Below are positions 56,753 through 64,000 of a stretch of DNA of 64,000 nucleotides, piece by piece (within the stretch, counting starts at the first letter, position 1; each line of letters opens with the position of its first letter). The stretch covers positions 114,910-178,909 of the forward strand of contig CAJXQR010000008.1 of the NCBI GenBank assembly GCA_913058345.1, written 5' to 3'. A program made the translations under genes and the position numbers. The notes under the pieces were generated by a model. The model was not told where the DNA came from, did not search any database, and saw nothing but the letters and a program-made list of their open reading frames with translations. Source of the DNA: an uncultured Gammaproteobacteria bacterium. Lineage in GTDB: Bacteria > Pseudomonadota > Gammaproteobacteria > Pseudomonadales > Porticoccaceae.

Positions 56753-58003
56753 ATGAATAAATTGATAGCAGGAAAAAAATGGCTTGGTAGCGTGATGGCT
56801 GGCTTGGTGCTTGTCATTTTGGCGGGGGATGCGCTGGCTCACGGCGAGCGAGCTCAGTTGGCAAGTATGCGTATGCGTACCGTCCATTGGTTTGACACCA
56901 AAGTAGAGCCTTTGAATATCAAGGTTGGTGATATCGTTACGGTAACAGGTAAGTTGGTGACATCCGAATGGTGGCCCAAGCATATGCCGAGCATTGACGA
57001 AACCGTATTTTTGAATATGGGTGTTCCTGGCCCAACTTTCCTAAGGTTACACTCCGAAGTTAATGGTGTGCCGATGATGCGCTCTACAGCGTTCCCTTTG
57101 GGGAAAGTCTATGAATACAAAACGGTAATGCGTGCGCGTGTGGCAGGTCGCTATCATGTCCACCCTATTTTAAATGTTAAAGATTCAGGTTCTTTGGTCG
57201 ATAAAGGGACATGGGTTGAAGTGGCTGAAGCCGATACTGACGCGCCTTTTGTTAATGAGGTAACGACGCTTCCCGGTGAAACTATCGATCTGGAAACATA
57301 TGCGTTGAAAGGCGTTTACACATGGCATTTGATTTGGATTGCCATGGGTGTTGCATACTTGCTTTATTGGTTGCTTCGCAAAGAGCTGTTTATTCCTCGT
57401 TTTATTCGCATTCGAGAGCTTGGAGCAGATCGCGCCAATGAATTGCTGACGAAGAAAGACTTTGTCGTTAGTAGTGTGTTTTTTACTGTGACGTTAGCTG
57501 TGGTGCTGGCTGGGTATTTATGGGCTGAAAACAAATACCCAATTACCATTCCGCTACAAACAGGCTTAGTAGAAGTTGAGCCGATTGAAATTCCAAAGGG
57601 TGGCTTGGCTGTTGAGGTCGACCATGCGACGTATGATTTGGCAGGCCGCAGTTTGAGTATGAAGTTTCAGATGACGAATAATAATGACAGCCCTCTGCGA
57701 ATCGGTGAGTTTTTAACGGCTAATATTCGTTTTCTTAATCCTAATGTTGATGAGGGTGAAATTTACGAAGGTGAAGAAATGGTCTCTACGGATGGCCTTA
57801 CGGCATCTGTTGATACCATTCAGCCGGGTCAGACGGTTGCGGTTGAGCTGGTTGCCTCGGATGCTTTGTGGGAGCAGTACCGTATGACCGGTTTGATTCA
57901 TGACCCAGACAGTCGTTTTGCTGGCATGATCTTCTACTATGATGAAAATGGCCAACGCTATTTTCAGGAAGTCGGTGGAGCTGTATTGCCTAACTTCTTT
58001 TAA
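56753..58003 (+). CDS. Copper membrane monooxygenase subunit B (PmoB/AmoB/HmoB family)
   Basis: A 416-residue subunit. The signal peptide is cleaved after GDALA, leaving His30 as the mature amino terminus (copper ligand equivalent to His33 of pMMO). HVHP supplies His135 and His137, the equivalents of pMMO His137/139. Two cupredoxin-like domains flank two helices (about 188-207 and 232-250). The end YYDENGQRYFQEVGGAVLPNFF is typical. All ligands of the histidine-brace copper site are kept. Confidence 0.95.
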   Translation: MNKLIAGKKWLGSVMAGLVLVILAGDALAHGERAQLASMRMRTVHWFDTKVEPLNIKVGDIVTVTGKLVTSEWWPKHMPSIDETVFLNMGVPGPTFLRLHSEVNGVPMMRSTAFPLGKVYEYKTVMRARVAGRYHVHPILNVKDSGSLVDKGTWVEVAEADTDAPFVNEVTTLPGETIDLETYALKGVYTWHLIWIAMGVAYLLYWLLRKELFIPRFIRIRELGADRANELLTKKDFVVSSVFFTVTLAVVLAGYLWAENKYPITIPLQTGLVEVEPIEIPKGGLAVEVDHATYDLAGRSLSMKFQMTNNNDSPLRIGEFLTANIRFLNPNVDEGEIYEGEEMVSTDGLTASVDTIQPGQTVAVELVASDALWEQYRMTGLIHDPDSRFAGMIFYYDENGQRYFQEVGGAVLPNFF

Positions 58004-58038
58004 TGTGAGCTTGTCATAAAATAATTAAAGAGGATCGA

Positions 58039-58683
58039 TTGATGTTGGTGAAGCAGTTTGCGGTGATGATTAAACCCTTTTTTGCCTGTCTGATTTGGGG
58101 TTGGGCCGCTTGCGGAGTTTCGACAGTCTTGGCTCATGGTGGAGTCTCTGTGGAGGATGACGTTTGTATCATCAACATTGATCGCTACAAAGCGCACTTT
58201 ACGGGCTATTTGCCGCAGGAAAGGGCGACTCAGGAGTTTTGTGAAGATATTCCCATCGCAACAGAAAGTATTTTTGTTATCGATTATATCAGTGATGAAT
58301 TGCGGGAAATGGAGCTTGATTTCAGGATTGTTCGCGATGTCAATCAGATTGGCGTGACAGCCACTTTTGCTGATTTAGGGGGGCAAGAAGCTATTGAAGA
58401 TGCCACTATCTACTATGTAGAGCCCAAGCAATATCATAAAGGTGTGCTGAATGTTCGCCATAATTTTACTCAGGATGGCGGTTATATTGGGATCGTTCAC
58501 GCCCACCACATTGAAACGGGTTTGAAATACACCTCTGTTTTCCCTTTCACGGTGGGCAAGGTGAGCTACGCAGAGTATGTTAAATATTTCCTTGCACTTT
58601 TTGTCGCCTGCGGTGTGTTTATTTATGCCGGGGGGCGAGGTCATGTTTTTAAGGTGAAGCCGCCCCGCAGTGCTAGGGCCTAG
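58039..58683 (+). CDS. Uncharacterised exported protein of the monooxygenase operon, mature N-terminal His
   Basis: A 214-residue protein with no function I can name. The signal peptide ends VLA at 32, so the mature chain starts His33-Gly-Gly, like PmoB and CopC copper sites. Cys43, His53 and Cys68 follow, and a beta-rich domain ends with HNFTQDGGYIGIVHAHHIETG, which resembles FixH/YtkA-type Ig-like domains and carries His154, His156 and His157. A membrane helix at about 182-198 anchors it in the periplasm. It lies 35 bases after B and 15 bases before the multicopper oxidase gene. A copper chaperone or assembly role is inferred. Confidence 0.8.
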   Translation: MMLVKQFAVMIKPFFACLIWGWAACGVSTVLAHGGVSVEDDVCIINIDRYKAHFTGYLPQERATQEFCEDIPIATESIFVIDYISDELREMELDFRIVRDVNQIGVTATFADLGGQEAIEDATIYYVEPKQYHKGVLNVRHNFTQDGGYIGIVHAHHIETGLKYTSVFPFTVGKVSYAEYVKYFLALFVACGVFIYAGGRGHVFKVKPPRSARA

Positions 58684-58698
58684 ACGTACGCTTATTCT

Positions 58699-60381
58699 AT
58701 GAGTCGTTTACTCCGAGTTTTATTGCTGCTTATTCTTGTTCTTGCTTTTGTTGTACTACTTCCCTGGCAATGGTACCCAAGAGAGTGGCGTGTCTGGTAT
58801 GCCGATAATTTCGGCGCAAGTGGTTTTCGACAGCAGGCTGAAACTATTCCTGCCACGGTTAGTGAAAATGTTGAGGAGGCTTGTCCTCCTGATATCAGAG
58901 GTTGGCGGAAATCTCAATCAATCGCTGGTGTTGATATTGCAGCTTCGCCGAATTGCCTTGCCGATAACCCTCATGCTGTCGCTGCCTTTGTGAAAGGTAC
59001 AAATAATGTTGGGCATATGACCTTGATGGATGCGCGTTTGTCGCCAGATGCCGTTGTCAAAGGTCGCGACCTGGACGGTGACGGAGACCCCGACGAAATA
59101 CATATTCGCCTTGAGGTTTTTGAGTTAAATGGCGCATCACCCGATTTAGATGTGCCTGTTACGCAATATTCTATTGCTCCAGGTGTGACGCCCGGCCTTT
59201 GGGTGTTCGCGCCAAAGTCGGCGGGCATGTCGACAGAGAATTTCGAGTCCTTACTTGCTCAGCCAGGTCTGCGGCTGCCATCGCCAGCAATTCGCGTTGA
59301 GCAAGGCGACAAAGTTATTGTCACTCTGGAAAATACACATTACATGCCCCACACCATCCATTTTCACGGTGTCGACCACCCTTTTATGACGGCAAATGGC
59401 GGCGGTAATGATGGCGTTCCGGTGGCCAGTGAAAAACCTGTTATGCCTGGTAAGCAGCGTAGCTATGAAATGCAGCCGCGCCAAACGGGCACGATGTTTT
59501 ACCACTGCCATGTTGAAGTTCAGGCGCATGTGCTGATGGGCTTGAATGGTTTGTTTGTTGTTGAAGAAAATCGGCCCAATAACTGGGTGCAAACATTCAA
59601 TATTGGTGATGGTTTCGTGCGCCACAGCTCGGTTGCAGTGAAAGAAAAATACGACCGAGAATACGATCTTCATTATCTTGATCTCGACAAAGAACTGGGT
59701 GAGAAAATTCAGCAAAGTAATGACCCACGAATTGTCACTCAATTGATTAATCGCGACTACAATATTAGCCAAGCTGACTTTGAGTATTACACGCTAAACG
59801 GACGTTCTTTTCCTTATACTGCACGGGACTCTTTAATTGTTACTGCGCCGGATGAGCTCGTTAAATTACGTGTCGTCAATGGTGGTAGTGAAGGCGTCGC
59901 ATTGCATACGCATGGACATAAAGTCACGATTACCCACTATGATGGTGTCGAACACCCAAAGCCTTCGAGAATTACTCGCGACGTGGTGTGGATAGCGTCA
60001 GCGCAACGTGTCGATCTTGAATTATCTACAGAAAATGATGGTTTGCATAGCTATGGTGAAGGGGTTTGGCTCCTGCACGATCATCAGGAAAGGGGTGTAA
60101 CGACCAATGGTTTTGGCCCCGGTGGCAACGTGAGTGCTATCGTTTACGAACGCTATTTGCAAGATGACGGTTGGCCAATGACCTTTGGTATGAGCTGGAA
60201 CAACTATTTGACCTCTGGTTTTTATCAACGTCAAGATGATGGTTCTGGTGTGACTCCATTGTTGCCAGGGGTGGAAAAGAGTGGCCCTTCAGTATTGCGG
60301 CTTGTCATTCTCACAGCGCTTGCCGGGTTGTTTGTCGGTCTTGTTGCCGGCTGGCTATGGAGGGTGAGACCACGTGGTTAA
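58699..60381 (+). CDS. Membrane-anchored two-domain multicopper oxidase
   Basis: A 560-residue oxidase with an amino-terminal anchor (residues 5-22) and a carboxy-terminal helix (532-554). Domain 1 has HTIHFHG (His218, His221, His223) and FYHCHVEVQAHVLMG (His269, Cys270, His271, His277), hence both type 1 and type 2/3 ligands. Domain 2 has LHTHGHK (His403, His405) and LLHDHQERG (His460, His462), with Asp in place of Cys and so no type 1 site. That matches the type C two-domain class, as in the Nitrosomonas enzyme. About 180 residues precede domain 1, including a DLDGDGDPDE segment that may bind Ca. Confidence 0.9.
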   Translation: MSRLLRVLLLLILVLAFVVLLPWQWYPREWRVWYADNFGASGFRQQAETIPATVSENVEEACPPDIRGWRKSQSIAGVDIAASPNCLADNPHAVAAFVKGTNNVGHMTLMDARLSPDAVVKGRDLDGDGDPDEIHIRLEVFELNGASPDLDVPVTQYSIAPGVTPGLWVFAPKSAGMSTENFESLLAQPGLRLPSPAIRVEQGDKVIVTLENTHYMPHTIHFHGVDHPFMTANGGGNDGVPVASEKPVMPGKQRSYEMQPRQTGTMFYHCHVEVQAHVLMGLNGLFVVEENRPNNWVQTFNIGDGFVRHSSVAVKEKYDREYDLHYLDLDKELGEKIQQSNDPRIVTQLINRDYNISQADFEYYTLNGRSFPYTARDSLIVTAPDELVKLRVVNGGSEGVALHTHGHKVTITHYDGVEHPKPSRITRDVVWIASAQRVDLELSTENDGLHSYGEGVWLLHDHQERGVTTNGFGPGGNVSAIVYERYLQDDGWPMTFGMSWNNYLTSGFYQRQDDGSGVTPLLPGVEKSGPSVLRLVILTALAGLFVGLVAGWLWRVRPRG

Positions 60382-61042
60382 GATTCAGGTGGTTCTGTTT
60401 TTAATGGGCCTGTTACTTGTAGCGGTCAATCCAGTGCATGGCGCCGATGAGCATCATCATCACCACCACCAAATGCCGGGTATGAGCATGGATGATACGG
60501 GCATGGTGATGGGCAACAATAAAAGTACATTACCCGATGATTGCAAAGAAATTACCGGTGAATATGAGATTAATGTGCAGGCGGGAACCAGCTACACCAA
60601 ATCGTATATGAGTACGATGTTTGGCTACAGTGAGCATGAGTGGCGAGTAGAACCGTGTAGCCGAATAACGGTTAATTTTAAAAATGAAGACGATGTGCGT
60701 CACCAGTGGATGCTCCACGGATTGCCAAAATATTTATATGATCGGGGCATGTTTCATATGGAGGCCTCTGGCGGTCACGCGCAGACGGGTGTCTTTATTG
60801 TGCCAAGCGATAATAAGACCTATCTAGTGCACTGTGATATCGCTCAGCACATGGAAAAAGGAATGAAGGCTCAATTGATCGTTGGTAGCGGCAGTGGTGA
60901 TCTTTGGAGTATTCCGGGTGTCAGCGCAGACTTTGAGCGTCCCAGCGGGATCGTGTTCAAAAATCCTGTCTTTGTTGTGTTGCTTGTTGGGCTTGTTTTT
61001 ATGGTTGTTTTTGTTCTTGGCTTTAGGTTTTTTCGGATCTAA
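60374..61042 (+). CDS. Membrane-anchored cupredoxin with His6 N-terminal tract
   Basis: A 222-residue periplasmic protein starting with GTG and overlapping the oxidase gene by eight bases. The signal peptide ends about residue 23. Six consecutive His (27-32) and a Met-rich stretch (QMPGMSMDDTGMVMG) follow, a copper-binding tail. The cupredoxin domain has His110 and HCDIAQHMEKGM (Cys154, His159, Met164), a type 1 copper set. A membrane helix is at about 197-219. Layout resembles PmoD, but the type 1 ligands suggest an electron carrier or a copper donor. Confidence 0.87.
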   Translation: MVKIQVVLFLMGLLLVAVNPVHGADEHHHHHHQMPGMSMDDTGMVMGNNKSTLPDDCKEITGEYEINVQAGTSYTKSYMSTMFGYSEHEWRVEPCSRITVNFKNEDDVRHQWMLHGLPKYLYDRGMFHMEASGGHAQTGVFIVPSDNKTYLVHCDIAQHMEKGMKAQLIVGSGSGDLWSIPGVSADFERPSGIVFKNPVFVVLLVGLVFMVVFVLGFRFFRI

Positions 61043-61349
61043 CGGGGACTTGTCTTGCTATCAGTTTTATTTCTTGTGATTTCATGGGTGCACTTTGGTA
61101 CAACTGTATCGAAGTGAATCGCATCAACACTGCCTTCGGCTACCTGCTTTGTCAATGACCTTGTAATAATTGAATTCTATAATTTTTGTGTCAACAAGAT
61201 GACATTTCTTCTGTTTTTTTAGCCTAGAAGTTGTTGAAATAACAAGGCTTTTTGAATATTTATAAGCTTTATTCATGTAGATGCAGTCACATAATCATGA
61301 TAGAGTTCGCCGTCAAAATTAACTGCAATAAAAGTTATATGTAAGGGGA
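61043..61349. other. Intergenic region before the RND gene
   Basis: No gene. An AT-rich stretch holds TGTCA-N6-TGACA at 61189-61204, similar to half-sites in the monooxygenase promoter. No terminator of good quality was seen after the cupredoxin gene. Confidence 0.5.
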
Positions 61350-63782
61350 GTGGAATTGGAAACTGCACGTTACCGCCTGTCGAGGTATGTGATACGCCAT
61401 CGCTGGGCGTCATTGCTAATTTTTTTGGCATTGACTATTTTCTTTGCTGTAGGTATTCAACGAGTTGAGCTGAGAACTATATTTTCAGACCTTCTGCCCA
61501 GCACTCATCCTTTTGTGCAGACCTATAAAGACCATCCAAATTTTGGTAATCCTTTGACCGTCACGGTGATGGTTAAACGCACCGACGGTGAGTCCATTTA
61601 TAACCCTGAAACTTTGCAAAAAGTTTGGGATATGACGCGCAATATTGATTTGATTGCCGGTGTTGACCACGATCAGATTCTGTCAATAACAACAGAAAAA
61701 GCACGCTATGCTCAAGCAACACCTTTTGGGATTGATAGTCAGCCTTTAATGGGCGATCACGCTCCGCAGACTGAAAGGGAAATGAAAGAGTTTTTAGAGC
61801 GTGTGAAAAAGTCACCGAGCAGTCGTGCCTTCCTTATATCTCACGATGAAAAAGCAACCATTATCCAGGCAACCTTTATTGAGCGCTTGCTCGATTATGG
61901 TGTGGTCTTTAATGAAATTCAGGAAAAAATAGTTGATGCTGAACGTGACGATGTTCACGAGATCCATGTGGCGGGCCAGCCTGTTCTTACTGGTTGGGTT
62001 TATTTTTATCAAAAGCAAATGTTGCAGATTTTTGCAATCACTGGAATTGCACTTTTACTGTCATTGATCCTTTACATGCGCAATGTGGTTGGCATTGTTG
62101 TGCCATTAGTCACTAGCGTGGTTGCCGCAGTATGGGGTTTTGGTTTTGTGGGCTGGATTGGTGATCCCATCGAGCCACTCATTATGGTGGTGCCTATACT
62201 TCTAGTTGCGCGTTCATTTAGTCATGCTGTGCAGTTTATTGAACGCTACTACGAAATTTACTACCACGTACAGGATAAGAAGAAGTCAGCAGAGATCTGT
62301 ATGAGCGTCATGATGGCGCCAGGAACCTTAGGCATTGTTACTGATGCCATTGGTTTGTTTCTGATTGCTGTTGCTCCGATTCCAACCATGGAGCGTTTTG
62401 CGGTGTTTTGTGGTTTCTGGGCCTTGATGCTTGCCCCGACCGGGGTCTTTCTAACGCCCATACTGCTGTCGATGATGCCTAAGCCAAAAAATGTCAATCA
62501 GATCATCGGTCTCGATGGCGAGCATGCCGCTGTTCACGCATTCATCAAGCACCTGTTGCAACGTGTGTCCCGGCTGTCTTTTGGTCCTCCTGCAAAGATT
62601 ACTACCGTTGTCCTCGTCGTACTTTCAGTGTTTGGCGTAATGAAAATGCTCGAAATTAAGATCGGTAACCCGGTTGAAGGTAGCAACCTGTTGTGGAGCG
62701 ACTCAGAATATAATGTGGCAATTCGTGAAATTAATAGCCATTTTCCAGGTGTTAATACACTGGAGATTGTTTTTGAGGTGAAAGAAGAGGGACAGAATCG
62801 CCTATTAAAACAAGCCGATCCCATCTTCAAAATGCATGAGCTTCAACGCTTGGTTGAAAGTAGTGAAAACCCTCCTGTGGCAACTTTATCATTTGCAGAT
62901 TATTTGCCAGAGGCTAACCGTCTGTTTAGTGGCGGTAACCCGAAGTGGGGGCCACTAGACTATAGCGATATGGCGGTTCAGGCAGCCTCGGGGGCAGTAC
63001 TTTTTGGCACAAGCCCGAAAGCGTTCTCGCATGTGACCGATTTTGTGCAGCAAAATGGAACAGTTTCTCTTTGGTATAAAGATAATAAACAGGAAACTGT
63101 CGACGATGCGCTTGAGTCTGTGAGAGCGGCCCTTGATGAAATTGGCATCGACCACGATACTTATCGTGTCCGGTTAGGCTCCGGCACCATCGCGTTGCAG
63201 CAATCAATCAACGATACGGTAAATACGTACCAGCATATTATTCTGGCCTTTTTGAACTTGGTTATTTTGATTAGTTGTTCCTGGGCTTATCGATCGATAG
63301 CGGCGGGAATACTGCTGCTCATCCCCGTCAACTTATCGAATATCTTCCTTGCAGCGGCAATGGTTTATATGGGTATTGGTCTCGATGTTAACACCCTGCC
63401 TATAGCTGCCATCGGAATCGGGGTCGGTATCGATTACGGTATTTATTTGCTGAGTCGTATTTGCGAGGAATACCAAGGTTTTGAAGATTATGGCAAAGCT
63501 ATTTATGCCGCTGTGGCAACCACAGGTAAGGCTATTTTCTTCACAGCGACCATTGTTTTGATTGGTATTTTGCCCTGGTACTTTATGTCGGAGTTGAAGT
63601 TTCTCGCCGATATGGGCTTGCTGCTAGTGTTGGTAATGTTGATCAATATGGTCATTGCTTTGATCGTCGTGCCCCTGTTAGTTTGGTTGTTTAAACCGAA
63701 GTTTGTTAGTTCAGATGAATTGCTGCTTGGTGAGGGCGTTGATTTATCTGAGTATGCGGGCGGAGAGGAATCCCTGAAATAA
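61350..63782 (+). CDS. RND/MMPL superfamily transporter
   Basis: An 810-residue exporter with two repeats, each of one leading helix, a periplasmic loop and five further helices. Helix clusters lie near 20-40, 222-385, 415-435 and 640-790. GIGVGIDYGIYLLSRICEEY in repeat 2 carries the conserved Asp motif. Genes of this group often accompany DUF1329 and DUF1302 genes in hydrocarbon-, lipid- or hopanoid-handling loci. The start codon is GTG or TTG-type (annotated Met) at 61350 with GGGGAG upstream. Confidence 0.9.
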   Translation: MELETARYRLSRYVIRHRWASLLIFLALTIFFAVGIQRVELRTIFSDLLPSTHPFVQTYKDHPNFGNPLTVTVMVKRTDGESIYNPETLQKVWDMTRNIDLIAGVDHDQILSITTEKARYAQATPFGIDSQPLMGDHAPQTEREMKEFLERVKKSPSSRAFLISHDEKATIIQATFIERLLDYGVVFNEIQEKIVDAERDDVHEIHVAGQPVLTGWVYFYQKQMLQIFAITGIALLLSLILYMRNVVGIVVPLVTSVVAAVWGFGFVGWIGDPIEPLIMVVPILLVARSFSHAVQFIERYYEIYYHVQDKKKSAEICMSVMMAPGTLGIVTDAIGLFLIAVAPIPTMERFAVFCGFWALMLAPTGVFLTPILLSMMPKPKNVNQIIGLDGEHAAVHAFIKHLLQRVSRLSFGPPAKITTVVLVVLSVFGVMKMLEIKIGNPVEGSNLLWSDSEYNVAIREINSHFPGVNTLEIVFEVKEEGQNRLLKQADPIFKMHELQRLVESSENPPVATLSFADYLPEANRLFSGGNPKWGPLDYSDMAVQAASGAVLFGTSPKAFSHVTDFVQQNGTVSLWYKDNKQETVDDALESVRAALDEIGIDHDTYRVRLGSGTIALQQSINDTVNTYQHIILAFLNLVILISCSWAYRSIAAGILLLIPVNLSNIFLAAAMVYMGIGLDVNTLPIAAIGIGVGIDYGIYLLSRICEEYQGFEDYGKAIYAAVATTGKAIFFTATIVLIGILPWYFMSELKFLADMGLLLVLVMLINMVIALIVVPLLVWLFKPKFVSSDELLLGEGVDLSEYAGGEESLK

Positions 63783-63879
63783 GGTGAATTTGTAAATGTT
63801 GCACAGGGTTGTTACCCAATAGAAGTAAAGCTCCATGGTTTCGAATGGGGACTTGAACTAAAGTTTAGGAGTAAGGTTA

Positions 63880-64000
63880 ATGCATATTAAGAAGTACGAT
63901 TTTGACTACAGCCGTCGGTTCTTTATGGATAAGATGGCAAAAGGTACGATGGGCGCAGGTGTGCTCACTTCACTCATGCCCCTCATCGGCAATACGGGTG
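63880..64000 (+). CDS. Start of a probable DUF1329 family protein (3' end outside window)
   Basis: The first 40 codons begin MHIKKYDFDYSRRFFMDKMA and then KGTMGAGVLTSLMPLI. A twin-Arg pair (RRFFMD) before a hydrophobic stretch suggests a Tat-like export signal. AGGAG precedes the ATG. The position after an RND gene suggests DUF1329, an outer-membrane-associated family. The call rests mostly on context. Confidence 0.5.
   Translation, partial: MHIKKYDFDYSRRFFMDKMAKGTMGAGVLTSLMPLIGNTG

Noticed and set aside
54834..61042. Classification as a methane monooxygenase or methanotroph
   Set aside because: The A, B and C subunits show the general family, but the window has no methanol dehydrogenase, formaldehyde or hydroxylamine genes, and the accessory set is unlike standard pmo loci. 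Substrate is left open.
1..64000. tRNA, rRNA, IS element, prophage or integrase
   Set aside because: None could be recognised on either strand by reading.

Overview
The window looks like a chromosomal segment of a marine-type gammaproteobacterium. The evidence is the dksA-gluQRS-pcnB-folK-panB block, sfsA, slyX, htpX, cysE, a fused indolepyruvate oxidoreductase, and a non-methanotroph type copper membrane monooxygenase next to RND and DUF1329-type genes. Base composition is moderate (about 50% GC by eye). A position near the Cellvibrionales/Halieaceae is a guess from gene content, not a demonstrated placement. No rRNA, tRNA, CRISPR array, insertion sequence or prophage was recognised.

Layout. 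Bases 1-6.2 kb are a catabolic patch: the end of an acetolactate-synthase-like gene, a Zn alcohol dehydrogenase with an aldehyde dehydrogenase, an alpha/beta hydrolase, and an acyl-CoA-dehydrogenase-fold gene broken by a one-base frameshift. Bases 6.5-9.7 kb are a sulfur/persulfide module: two YeeE/YedE half-transporters, a Blh-type metallo-hydrolase, a rhodanese, and a divergent BigR/SqrR-like repressor with the two sensor-type cysteines; blh and the repressor gene share an operator-like motif. Bases 9.7-16.6 kb are housekeeping genes (panB, deoxynucleoside kinase, folK, pcnB, gluQRS, dksA, an aminotransferase), with two tandem copies of a putative small RNA between gluQRS and pcnB. Bases 16.6-36.1 kb are mixed housekeeping and hypothetical genes (sfsA, Rieske and NTF2-like proteins, htpX, CDF transporter, slyX, a HEAT-repeat/receiver protein, mscS, cysE, dgkA, fused iorAB, a FetB-like permease, PhyH, ygiQ).

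Bases 36.1-48.9 kb are a complete urea-use locus: a short HupE/UreJ-like protein, ureDAB, an inserted methyltransferase gene, ureCEFG, then the urea ABC transporter urtABCDE behind a good sigma-54-type promoter. A secreted glycine-rich protein and a TorF-type porin follow. Bases 51-54.7 kb carry a VWA/CoxE-like protein, a MoxR ATPase and an acyl-CoA dehydrogenase.

Bases 54.7-64 kb are the most interesting part. A copper membrane monooxygenase operon in the order C-A-B has all the metal ligands that can be checked. It is followed by three exported copper-type proteins: an uncharacterised membrane-anchored protein whose mature form should begin with His, a two-domain multicopper oxidase with its type 1 site in the first domain, and a His6-containing membrane-anchored cupredoxin. 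An RND/MMPL exporter and the start of a probable DUF1329 gene come next. The operon has a sigma-54-like promoter, a strong leader hairpin and a C-A intergenic hairpin. The likely substrate is a short hydrocarbon rather than methane, but the sequence alone does not settle this.
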